43,644 nt of DNA from Flavobacterium sp. ov086 (GTDB lineage: Bacteria > Bacteroidota > Bacteroidia > Flavobacteriales > Flavobacteriaceae). Below the pieces are notes generated by a model. The model did no database searches and was not told the DNA's origin. It saw only the letters and a program-made list of their open reading frames with translations. Positions 1-6,607 of the stretch are shown one piece after another. Positions within the stretch are counted from its first letter, which is position 1. Each line of letters opens with the position of its first letter. Position numbers and translations under genes: made by a program. Where the stretch lies: NCBI RefSeq assembly GCF_900187965.1, contig NZ_FZNL01000035.1, positions 1 to 43,644 on the forward strand. Direction: 5' to 3'.

Positions 1-280
1 CACTTGGTATATTAAAAACAAAACAGGCTTCAATCAAAGATAAAGACTTCTTCTGAATTTTTTTTAATACTTTAAGTTTAAAATCAATGCTGTAATATTG
101 ATTCATTTTAGGCAAAAGACCTTCGTTACCATAATGCTTATAAAGGTTAATCCACTTTCTGAGATTACTCTCAGTAAAATTATTCTCTTTTGCAACTGAG
201 CGAATTGAATAATTATTTTTTAGAACTTCCTGAACACAACGAAGTTTAAACTCATAATTATATTTTACTTTTCTTTCCAT
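1..280 (-). CDS. IS3-family transposase OrfA, partial
   Basis: This is the first 93 codons of the helix-turn-helix subunit of an IS3/IS150-type transposase; the reading frame leaves the window at base 1. The protein starts MERKVKYNYEFKLRCVQEVL and has a typical HTH region (residues about 20-45: SIRSVAKENNF followed by SNLRKWINLYKHYG). A second HTH seems to begin near residue 75. OrfA binds the terminal repeats, and a frameshift usually joins it to the catalytic OrfB. The ATG at 278-280 lies 5 bases inside a hairpin made by the element's end. The family call is firm; the exact element cannot be named. Confidence 0.88.
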   Translation of the reverse strand, partial: MERKVKYNYEFKLRCVQEVLKNNYSIRSVAKENNFTESNLRKWINLYKHYGNEGLLPKMNQYYSIDFKLKVLKKIQKKSLSLIEACFVFNIPS

Positions 281-285
281 AAAAA

Positions 286-318
286 TGCCCCCAAATAGTG
301 TCTAACTTTTTGGGGGCA
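286..318. promoter_or_regulatory. Hairpin at the IS start, covering the region before orfA
   Basis: TGCCCCCAAA at 286-295 pairs perfectly with TTTGGGGGCA at 309-318 around a 13-base loop. Any transcript entering the IS from outside would fold here and could mask the ribosome binding site of orfA, whose start codon is only 5 bases further on. Similar fold-back protection is known for other IS elements; here it is inferred from the pairing. Confidence 0.55.
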
Positions 319-323
319 GTTCA

Positions 324-583
324 TGCGGGACTTTTTTTTATTTTAGTTTTTTGTTTGTCAGGTTTCATTTTGCCGTTGCGATCTTGTTATTTCAGATCGA
401 AGGGAGACCTGCACGATAGCAAACAGACGAAGTAAACCACATATTTTGTTCTTTCGGCACTTCTCAAAAAATTCCGAAGAAATGATTTAATTTATATTGT
501 AACAACGTTCCGAGGCTTCGGGATTAATCCATTGAAACGAATAGAAATTAGCTTTTATCTAGAAATCGGAATGCCAAGATTGG
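324..583. other. Gap between the IS and the ExbD-like array
   Basis: No convincing gene was found in these 260 bases. The stretch after the IS end has a T-rich run (about 331-350) and the small hairpin described at 508-523. The remainder resembles degraded intergenic repeat DNA, but I could not assign it to a family. Confidence 0.4.
508..523. repeat. Small dispersed hairpin, GGCT loop
   Basis: TTCCGA and TCGGGA form a 6-bp stem (one G-U pair) around the loop GGCT. The same loop with stem CCTGA/TCAGG recurs at 3828-3841, and a degenerate copy lies at 3607-3617. In both full copies GGATTAAT includes or follows the second arm. The stem bases differ but still pair. The hairpin sits downstream of the last ExbD-like gene and could also serve as its 3' structure. 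Confidence 0.55.
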
Positions 584-1111
584 TCATTTTATAGCCAATA
601 ACTTTTCTTCTTCAGGAGTATAATAATCAACAATTGCGTAAGATTTTATTCCGGTTATTTTCATTTCGTCAAGAATCTCAACCAAGTTACTATAATTAGA
701 TTTTTTACTTGGTTTAATAATTACGGTTATGCCTCTTTCATTTTTTATACCATGCTTTTTAGAATAATCTAAAACAGCATTGTTATATTTTAATAACTCT
801 TTATGTATTCCTTCCTTGCCATATGCAATTTTTTCAGGCTTCTTTACAGGGTTTTCTAAAAGACCAATAAAGTAGGTTATTTTATCATTTTTATCCAGTA
901 AAATTGTAACCGATCTATTTTCCTCAGCATAACGGGGTATACAGTCACAACATCCATGATCCGGGAAATCTAACTCCATTGCTTTTGGCTTCGCTAACTC
1001 AATTGTCACCATAAAAAATATAATCAACAAGAATGAAACGCTAACCATTGCGGTCAAATCAACTCTTGTACTGAGCTTTTTACTTCTAACTTTTTTTGGT
1101 AAATTTTCCAT
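584..1111 (-). CDS. ExbD/TolR-like protein, paralogue 4 of 4
   Basis: Membrane-anchored protein of 175 residues, related to the ExbD subunit of TonB-type energy transducers. It has a basic N-terminus (KKVRSKKLST), one membrane helix (residues about 18-40) and a periplasmic domain ending in the family signature ILDEMKITGIKSYAIVD. Flavobacterial ExbD normally reads VDMTPMVD at the helix start. Here it is VDLTAMVS, so the protonatable Asp is Ser24 and the Pro is Ala. It is the last gene of a four-gene tandem array, 11 bases after its neighbour. No exbB, tonB or receptor gene is nearby. It may therefore not conduct protons, or may work through a distant motor; both are inference. The domain between residues 45 and 75 contains a Cys-rich piece (CCDCIP) absent from its neighbours. 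Confidence 0.75.
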   Translation of the reverse strand: MENLPKKVRSKKLSTRVDLTAMVSVSFLLIIFFMVTIELAKPKAMELDFPDHGCCDCIPRYAEENRSVTILLDKNDKITYFIGLLENPVKKPEKIAYGKEGIHKELLKYNNAVLDYSKKHGIKNERGITVIIKPSKKSNYSNLVEILDEMKITGIKSYAIVDYYTPEEEKLLAIK

Positions 1112-1122
1112 GTTTGAAAGGC

Positions 1123-1662
1123 TTAATTAGAGGCTAATAATTTTGTTTCTTCTGAAGTGAATTCATTTACAATAACATAAGTATCAATTTTTGCAATTGC
1201 CATTTCGTCAAGAATATCAACTAAATTTTTATAGTTACATTTTTTACTTGGCTTGATAATTACAATAACGCCACTTTTAGGTTTTCCTATAGCTGTCATG
1301 TATTCTTGTATTTGTTTCTTTTTAAGAAATACTTCTTTGCGAATACCGTTTTCGTCAAAATTAATTTCTTTTGGGCCGTCCAATGGGGAAGACAGCAAAC
1401 CTGAATAGGTAATTATTTTATTGTTGTCGTCTAGTAAGAGCGTTACGATGCGATTACTCATGCCAACACCGCAAGTGATAACACCATTCCAGTCCTCATC
1501 GCAATATCTTTGAGGCAAATTTAAGTCAACAATTTTAGGCTTCGCCAATTCAATCGTAACCATAAAAAATATAATCAACAAAAAAGAAACGCTAACCATT
1601 GCAGTCAAATCGACTTTTGTACTTAATTTTTTACTTCTTACTTTTTTAGGTAGATTTTCCAT
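1123..1662 (-). CDS. ExbD/TolR-like protein, paralogue 3 of 4
   Basis: This 179-residue protein has nearly the same first 43 residues as its two close neighbours, including VDLTAMVS in place of the usual ExbD VDxTPMVD. The periplasmic part (residues 44-179) has diverged strongly and contains Cys residues in the YCDEDWNGVITCG segment. The C-terminus keeps IIKPSKKCNYKNLVDILDEM, which is typical of flavobacterial ExbD. It lies 12 bases downstream of the next paralogue and is probably co-transcribed. Function is unknown beyond an envelope-anchored ExbD fold. The missing Asp argues against a classic proton-driven role. Confidence 0.75.
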   Translation of the reverse strand: MENLPKKVRSKKLSTKVDLTAMVSVSFLLIIFFMVTIELAKPKIVDLNLPQRYCDEDWNGVITCGVGMSNRIVTLLLDDNNKIITYSGLLSSPLDGPKEINFDENGIRKEVFLKKKQIQEYMTAIGKPKSGVIVIIKPSKKCNYKNLVDILDEMAIAKIDTYVIVNEFTSEETKLLASN

Positions 1663-1674
1663 GTTTGAAATGTT

Positions 1675-2199
1675 TTAATTAGAAGCTAATAATTTTGTCT
1701 CTTCAGGACTAAAGTCGTTTACAACGGCGTAAGTTCCAATATTCGCAATAGTCATTTCATCTAAAATGTCAATTAAATTTTTAAAATTAGACTTTTTAGT
1801 AGGCTTTATAATTATAACTATACTTTCAGGTTTCAGACCTTTTGAAGCGTATTTAAGTAAACTATTTTTTCTTTTCAATAATTCTTTTCGGATTCCCTCT
1901 CTGCCATATTTAATTTCTTTTGGAGCAATCATTGGAGATTCTAAAAGCCCCATATAATATATCAATTTATTGTTTTCACCTAAAATTATAGTTATTGATC
2001 TGTTTTCACCTTCATGTGTTCCGCAAATGATGGTTCCTTCACCATTGTCCGGTAAACTTAAGCTTACAGCTTTTGGTTTCGCCAACTCAATCGTAACCAT
2101 AAAAAATATAATCAACAAGAAAGAAACACTAACCATTGCAGTCAAATCAACTCTTGTACTTAGCTTTTTACTTCTTACTTTTTTAGGCAGGTTTTCCAT
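1675..2199 (-). CDS. ExbD/TolR-like protein, paralogue 2 of 4
   Basis: A 174-residue protein with the same N-terminal head as the two following genes and a head-to-tail spacing of 12-13 bases. One membrane helix (about 18-40) is followed by a periplasmic ExbD domain with the segments SITIILGENNKLIYYMG and NLIDILDEMTIANIGTYAVV. The helix again has Ser (AGT codon) where ExbD has its essential Asp. Near-identical heads with divergent tails suggest recent duplication plus gene conversion, or selection for a shared partner at the membrane. Confident as an ExbD relative; substrate and partner unknown. Confidence 0.75.
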   Translation of the reverse strand: MENLPKKVRSKKLSTRVDLTAMVSVSFLLIIFFMVTIELAKPKAVSLSLPDNGEGTIICGTHEGENRSITIILGENNKLIYYMGLLESPMIAPKEIKYGREGIRKELLKRKNSLLKYASKGLKPESIVIIIKPTKKSNFKNLIDILDEMTIANIGTYAVVNDFSPEETKLLASN

Positions 2200-2212
2200 G
2201 TTTCAAATGTTT

Positions 2213-2737
2213 TTATTTAGAAGCTAATAATTTTTCCTCTTCTGGTGTAAAATCTTTTACGATGGCATAATTATGAGTATTGGTAATTATCATTTCATCT
2301 AAAATGTCAATTAAATTTTTATTAGTTGATTTTGTACCAGGTTTGATAATTACAAATAGTTTTTTAGGCTCGGTAAGTTTAGATGAATTTTTAAGTAAGT
2401 TTTTATTTTGCAGGGTTAATTCTCTATGGATTCCGTTTTTCCCATACTTTGTTTCTTTTGGGGAAATCACAGGAGACCCTAATGCTCCCATATAATAAAT
2501 TATTCTATTGTTTTCACCCAATAAGATCGTAATTAATTCAGTATTGCTTTTATCAAATTTCGTTTGGTTTAGTTGCTCATTAGTTTCAGTCAAACTTATA
2601 GTCATAGCTTTTGGTTCAGTCAATTTTGATAGAGCTATAAAAAAAACTATAAACAAAAGAGAAATAGTTGCAATCGCAATTCCGATAATCTTTAGAGATT
2701 TATTTTTATTCTTTTCTTTCTCTTGTAAACTTTTCAT
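2213..2737 (-). CDS. Divergent ExbD/TolR-like protein, paralogue 1 of 4 (promoter-proximal)
   Basis: This 174-residue protein is the first gene of the array. Its C-terminal half matches its neighbours (ITILLGENNRIIYYMGALGSP, cut here for length; then NLIDILDEMIITNTHNYAIV). The N-terminal head has been replaced by a short Lys/Glu-rich tail and a plain hydrophobic helix (IIGIAIATISLLFIVFFIAL). Both the conserved Asp before the helix and the Ser/Asp position inside it are lost, so it is the most extreme member. It could be a pure structural or binding subunit. The upstream gap to the divergent fasciclin gene (2738-2949) presumably holds the promoter, but I see no clear TAnnTTTG box there. Confidence 0.68.
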   Translation of the reverse strand: MKSLQEKEKNKNKSLKIIGIAIATISLLFIVFFIALSKLTEPKAMTISLTETNEQLNQTKFDKSNTELITILLGENNRIIYYMGALGSPVISPKETKYGKNGIHRELTLQNKNLLKNSSKLTEPKKLFVIIKPGTKSTNKNLIDILDEMIITNTHNYAIVKDFTPEEEKLLASK

Positions 2738-2949
2738 ATAATTAATCCATTTTTCAATAAAGTTAACAATAAAATTAACAAAATAATATACTGGATTTTA
2801 AAAATAATTAAAAATAAATTTCAGTATTAAAGCCTTGTTTCACAATGTGTTTTTAAGGATATTCAATAAAAAATCCTCTTTTTATTTTTTTTGCTAAAAC
2901 CAAAACGATTGTTATGGCGTAAATGAGCTTATAACTTAAAACATTTATT

Positions 2950-3504
2950 ATGAAAACTAGAAAATTTTTAGCCGCAGCAATTTTAGCACTTGGATTTGGT
3001 TTTACATCATTCGCACAAAAAACTGTAATGGTTGGTGGAGCCGCAATGTATCCAAACAAAAATATTATTGAAAATGCCGTAAACTCAAAAGATCATACAA
3101 CATTGGTTGCTGCTGTAAAAGCTGCAGGTTTAGTAGAGACATTGCAAGGCAAAGGTCCTTTTACTGTTTTTGCTCCAACAAACGAAGCTTTTGCAAAATT
3201 ACCTGCAGGAACTGTCGATACATTATTAAAACCTGAAAACATTAAAACATTGCAAACGATCTTAACCTATCATGTTGTAGCAGGAAAATGGAATGCATCT
3301 GATATTGCCAAAGCAATTAAAGCAGGTAAAGGTAAAGCAAGTATTAAAACGGTGAGTGGTGGTACGATAACAGCGTGGATGCAAGGAAAAGATCTTTACA
3401 TTAGCGACGAAAGCGGAAACAAAGCTAAAGTTACAATTGCTGACGTAAACCAATCGAATGGTGTAATTCATGTAGTTGATACTGTATTGTTGCCAAAAAT
3501 GTAA
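2950..3504 (+). CDS. Secreted fasciclin-domain protein
   Basis: A 184-residue exported protein. A signal peptide (residues 1-22, ending TSFAQ) is followed by one FAS1 domain at about 40-182. The FAS1 H1 and H2 motifs are visible as FTVFAPTNEAFAKLP near residue 75 and NGVIHVVDTVLLP at the end. FAS1 domains mediate adhesion or matrix binding; single-domain bacterial versions are usually periplasmic or surface proteins of unknown ligand. It is a single gene, divergent from the ExbD-like array and followed by a hairpin at 3531-3571. The start is the ATG directly before the signal peptide. Confidence 0.9.
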   Translation: MKTRKFLAAAILALGFGFTSFAQKTVMVGGAAMYPNKNIIENAVNSKDHTTLVAAVKAAGLVETLQGKGPFTVFAPTNEAFAKLPAGTVDTLLKPENIKTLQTILTYHVVAGKWNASDIAKAIKAGKGKASIKTVSGGTITAWMQGKDLYISDESGNKAKVTIADVNQSNGVIHVVDTVLLPKM

Positions 3505-3530
3505 TACTGTTTGGAAAATTCCAAAAAAAA

Positions 3531-3571
3531 ATAAAATTCCAAATCCTCATTTTTATAGATTGGAATTTTAT
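3531..3571 (+). terminator. Terminator-like hairpin after the fasciclin gene
   Basis: ATAAAATTCCAA near 3531 pairs with TTGGAATTTTAT ending at 3571, 27 bases after the stop codon. The stem is AT-rich, about 12 bp, with a loop of about 15 bases. Confidence 0.6.
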
Positions 3572-3600
3572 TAGAGTTTCAAAAAAATAAAAGTTGAAAC

Positions 3601-3841
3601 TTGGTCCCGAGGCTTTCAGTAATGTTATTAAGTTAAGGAGGAATCTATAAAATGACTTAACAGTTTAATCAAGATAATAATTAGAAAAATCCGTTTTTAT
3701 CAGCGTTTTCGCTTTAGCAAATCAGTAAAATCAGCGTCTAATTTTGACGCGGATAAAACAGATTTACTTCGTAAAAACACGGATAAAAACGGATTTTATT
3801 CTCTAAAAGCTTAACTTAATGACATTACCTGAGGCTTCAGG
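3601..3841. repeat. MITE-like element with long inverted ends
   Basis: The 368-base gap between the fasciclin and EamA genes is mostly one inverted-repeat element. The outer arms are TAATGTTATTAAGTTAA (3621-3637) and TTAACTTAATGACATTA (3811-3827), with one mismatch, each flanked by a GAGGCT-containing end. Inside, AAAATCCGTTTTTATC (about 3686-3701) is the exact reverse complement of GATAAAAACGGATTTT (3783-3798). The core repeats 'GATAAAA' and 'GCG' motifs in both orientations. It has no coding capacity. Such elements are scattered in flavobacterial genomes; mobility is inferred, not shown. Confidence 0.65.
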
Positions 3842-3872
3842 ATTAATAATTAGAATTTCTAAAAAAAAAAAC

Positions 3873-4718
3873 TTATCTTTTGGCAGTCAAAGTTGATCCT
3901 GCAGAAGCAACAACAACACAAGCCACAGCCAAAATTTCATAAAAACTTAAATTTTCCTGCAAGAATATAAAAGCGCAAATTGCTGCAGCTGCAGGTTCTA
4001 AGCTCATTAAAATACTGAAAGTACGGGGAGGAAGCTGACCTAGAGCTTTCATCTCTAGTGTAAACGGAATCGCACTTGATAAAAGCGCTAAAGCAACACC
4101 CATTCCAAGAAGTTTTGGAGTGAGATTTGACAATCCGTTTTCGTAAAAACCAAACGGAAGAATAAGAATCGCTCCAAACAACATTCCGGTTGCAACTGCC
4201 TGACCGCCATGCATTATTTTAGAAACTTTTCCGCCCAGAACGATATACGTTGCCCAAAGCGCACCTGCTAAAAGTGCATATAAAACCCCTAATGAATCGA
4301 TATTATTACTTGACCAAGGCGCTATAAGTACAATTCCAACTGCTGCAAGGAGAACCCAACAATAATCGATTAAACGTTTTGAACCAATTATAGCTACCAA
4401 TAACGGACCTATAAATTCTAAAGTTACTGCGAGTCCAATTGGGATTCTTTCGATCGCCATATAAAAAATCAAATTCATTGCTCCTAAAGTTAAACCGTAT
4501 GGAACAACAATTTTCCATTGGTCAGGAGTAATTTCCCTTAAATTTGGTCTGTAGGCAAGGAGTAAAATTATAGCCGAAACTCCAATTCGGATCGATGCTG
4601 TTCCTGCGGCTCCAATTGCAGGAAATAAGGTTTTTGCAATTGCGGCACCACATTGTACACTAATAATTGCTAAAAGTACTGCGTAAATAGGAGGTATATT
4701 GAATTCTTTATTTTTCAT
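3873..4718 (-). CDS. EamA/DMT-family exporter
   Basis: A 281-residue inner-membrane protein with about ten predicted helices arranged as two EamA repeats (residues about 10-135 and 145-275). The pattern resembles RhtA-type exporters for amino acids such as threonine or homoserine: PIGLAVTLEFIGPL in the first repeat and LPPRTFSILMSLEPAAAA in the second. Substrate is inferred only from family resemblance. I chose ATG 4718 (MKNKEFNIPPIYAVLL) instead of the alternative 45 bases upstream because the longer N-terminus is not family-like. A 46-codon gene lies upstream on the same strand, with a 108-base gap. Confidence 0.85.
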   Translation of the reverse strand: MKNKEFNIPPIYAVLLAIISVQCGAAIAKTLFPAIGAAGTASIRIGVSAIILLLAYRPNLREITPDQWKIVVPYGLTLGAMNLIFYMAIERIPIGLAVTLEFIGPLLVAIIGSKRLIDYCWVLLAAVGIVLIAPWSSNNIDSLGVLYALLAGALWATYIVLGGKVSKIMHGGQAVATGMLFGAILILPFGFYENGLSNLTPKLLGMGVALALLSSAIPFTLEMKALGQLPPRTFSILMSLEPAAAAICAFIFLQENLSFYEILAVACVVVASAGSTLTAKR

Positions 4719-4826
4719 GAGAACTGTAAAATGAGATAATAAAATGCATCGGGAATGAAACATCTTTTATCTCTTAAGAAGAAAGTGTGCTGAAACTAAG
4801 TTCAACTACTAAAAAGATATTTTATA

Positions 4827-4967
4827 TTATTGTAAAGCCCGTTTTGTAACAAAAGCCCGGTAACCTATAATTGCCATTTGCCATTTTTTTGCTTTCGAAA
4901 TATCCAAACCTTGTTTGGTAAAACTCGGTAAAAGAATTTTATTGATTTTAGCTAAAATTTTGTACAT
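4827..4967 (-). CDS. Small conserved-looking basic protein, 46 aa
   Basis: A short open frame of 46 codons starts MYKILAKINKILLPSFTKQG and ends AFVTKRALQ. It has coding-like composition, a good start region and its own TATCTTTG promoter box 18 bases upstream (4985-4992). The protein is basic with an amphipathic C-terminal half (KAKKWQMAIIGYRAFV). I have a weak memory of similar short flavobacterial proteins with dubious names such as SsrA-binding protein; that label should not be trusted. Function unknown. It may be co-transcribed with the EamA exporter downstream. Confidence 0.6.
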   Translation of the reverse strand: MYKILAKINKILLPSFTKQGLDISKAKKWQMAIIGYRAFVTKRALQ

Positions 4968-4984
4968 CGCAGGTTAATTTTTGG

Positions 4985-4992
4985 CAAAGATA
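4985..4992 (-). promoter_or_regulatory. Promoter -7 box for the 46-aa gene
   Basis: The minus strand reads TATCTTTG, matching the Bacteroidota -7 consensus TAnnTTTG. A TTTG at 5016-5019 could be the -33 element with a 23-base spacer, which is slightly long. The box is 18 bases from the start codon at 4967. Confidence 0.5.
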
Positions 4993-4995
4993 TGA

Positions 4996-5027
4996 AAAAA
5001 GACCTTGCGGTTGTGCAAAGTCTTTTT
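4996..5027 (-). terminator. Terminator after the serine hydrolase gene
   Basis: AAAAAGACCTTGC (4996-5008) pairs with GCAAAGTCTTTTT (5015-5027) with a single mismatch and a 6-base loop. It lies 29 bases after the stop of the minus-strand gene ending at 5056 and has a T-run on the transcript. Confidence 0.8.
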
Positions 5028-5055
5028 GGGTGGTTTACTATTGAATATTAAATGT

Positions 5056-6495
5056 TTATTCCGTTTTTAGAATCAAATTCTTGTCAGGTCCATTCTCTAC
5101 GTTTGAGGCATTTTTTGGAGCCTGAATCCAACCAGTTTCATTAATTACAAATTTGAAGATATTGATCTTATCTTTTTCAAATTGACTTTTAGGAACCGAT
5201 AGCTCAAATGTGTTTTTGTTTCTTCGAATCATTTTATAGTTTTTATCCTTTGGATTCCAATTGTCAAAAGAACCAGCGATTGAAACACTTTTTACCAAAT
5301 TTGCATCAAGTGATTTATCATGAACATATCTAAATACTATAGCGTCAGAAGTAGCTGAATAGCCGTAAGTTTCGTTTTTGTCATCGGCTTTAGCCAGTAA
5401 TTCATTAGACAAATTTACTATGGCATTTCCCAATGCATTTGAAGTCTTTTCATTACTGATATTTACGATTATTGAAATTCCTAAATTTCGCTCCGGATAA
5501 ACCAAAAACATGTTTTGTGTCCCAAAAGCGCCGCCATGTTTCCAGCAGTTTCGGCCATTATTATCCACTTGAATCCCATCCCAGAAATAACCGTTCCAAT
5601 CACTATCAGAATCCAGAAGATTCCTTTGAGATTCCAAAACTATTTTATTTTGGGTATTTAATTCAAAAGCAATGAATTTAGTCAGATCATCTAAAGTAGA
5701 TTTTAAATATCCGGCTGCTCCCCAGAGATTGTCTGAGATATTTGGCATTAATTTTTTGCCATTATAACCGTTGGCAATAACTGTATTTTTATCAGGATTT
5801 AAAACTGTTGATGTCATATTTAATTTAGACAGGATATTTTCTTTTAATAATGTCTCATAATTCTTATGATAAATATTTTCGAGTATATGCGCTGCCAATT
5901 GAACACTTCCGTTGCTATATTTAAATTTCGTTCCCGGTAAAGTATCTAATTTTATTGTTTTTAGATCCTGAAAGAATTTTTCTCGTGAATAAGAATCATC
6001 TAGTTTTTTAAAGCCAATATAACTACTGTCGTTCGGATTTTTTCTTAATTCTGAGGTATCGGGTAAATCTTTGTTGAAGCCGGTTCTAAATGAAACCAAA
6101 TCTTTAATTCTGATAGGTTTTCCCTCATATTCTAAATTAGGATAAGAACCTGTTATGTATTTTCTAATGTCATCATTAAGATTTATTTTATGTTCAAAAA
6201 CTGCTTGTGCCATCAATAATCCGGTAAACAATTTAGTGATCGAAGCGACTTCAAAAACCGTATTATTGTTTGCCTGATTGTTTTTGTCTTTGTCAATTTC
6301 TCCATAATGCTTCGTATAGGTTTTACCGTCTTTTACAATGCCAATTGAGACAGAATTTGCCTTTGAGTTTTCCATTAAAACTCCGGCACTTTTATCCATT
6401 AGTAGCAGTATTTGCTTTTCAGAAAAAGAAGTAGTTTGTTGCGCTGCGCAAGAAAAGGTAATTCCAATTAAAAATAGTAAGATTGATTTTTTCAT
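5056..6495 (-). CDS. Serine hydrolase (beta-lactamase/DD-peptidase fold) with C-terminal CBM48-like domain
   Basis: A 479-residue exported protein. The N-terminus is a signal with a Cys at residue 16 (ITFSCAAQ), suggesting a lipoprotein. The class C beta-lactamase-like domain (about 25-370) has the nucleophile motif SITK (S85, K88), the YSN motif (193-195) and HGG (320-322), so the active site is complete. Residues about 385-479 form an extra beta-sandwich with VSIAGSFDNWNP, as in CBM48/AMPK glycogen-binding domains. The likely role is hydrolysis of a peptide or ester bond in the envelope, perhaps on a sugar-containing substrate; true beta-lactam resistance is not implied. Single gene, ending in a clear terminator. 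Confidence 0.85.
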   Translation of the reverse strand: MKKSILLFLIGITFSCAAQQTTSFSEKQILLLMDKSAGVLMENSKANSVSIGIVKDGKTYTKHYGEIDKDKNNQANNNTVFEVASITKLFTGLLMAQAVFEHKINLNDDIRKYITGSYPNLEYEGKPIRIKDLVSFRTGFNKDLPDTSELRKNPNDSSYIGFKKLDDSYSREKFFQDLKTIKLDTLPGTKFKYSNGSVQLAAHILENIYHKNYETLLKENILSKLNMTSTVLNPDKNTVIANGYNGKKLMPNISDNLWGAAGYLKSTLDDLTKFIAFELNTQNKIVLESQRNLLDSDSDWNGYFWDGIQVDNNGRNCWKHGGAFGTQNMFLVYPERNLGISIIVNISNEKTSNALGNAIVNLSNELLAKADDKNETYGYSATSDAIVFRYVHDKSLDANLVKSVSIAGSFDNWNPKDKNYKMIRRNKNTFELSVPKSQFEKDKINIFKFVINETGWIQAPKNASNVENGPDKNLILKTE

Positions 6496-6542
6496 TTTGG
6501 CAGGGTATTAATGTTAATGCTTTTCGTTTTATAATAAATTAA

Positions 6543-6569
6543 AAAACCAGTGTTATATACACTGGTTTT
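6543..6569 (-). terminator. Terminator of the duplicated blaI-M56 operon
   Basis: AAAACCAGTG and CACTGGTTTT form a perfect 10-bp stem with a 7-base loop, 38 bases after the stop codon at 6608. Confidence 0.85.
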
Positions 6570-6607
6570 ATCTCTAAATGAAGTTTCTAAATATGATTTA
6601 TTGGGAT

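Larger units (their letters stand above)
1..323 (-). mobile_element. IS3-family (IS150-like) insertion sequence, 5' end only
   Basis: The element's upstream end lies at about 323, where the minus strand reads TGAACTGCCCCCAAAAAG, the form of an IS150-group terminal repeat. The first transposase gene begins at 280 and runs off the window at base 1. A 10-bp stem (286-295 with 309-318, loop of 13) lies between the terminal repeat and the start codon. The other end is outside the window, so no target duplication can be checked. Confidence 0.85.

Noticed and set aside
2853..3059. Minus-strand frame overlapping the fasciclin start
   Set aside because: Shadow frame of the signal peptide region.
5056..6495. 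Beta-lactam resistance function for the serine hydrolase
   Set aside because: The fold is shared with many peptidases and esterases; sequence alone does not support antibiotic hydrolysis, and the BlaI/M56 genes nearby are separated by a strong terminator.
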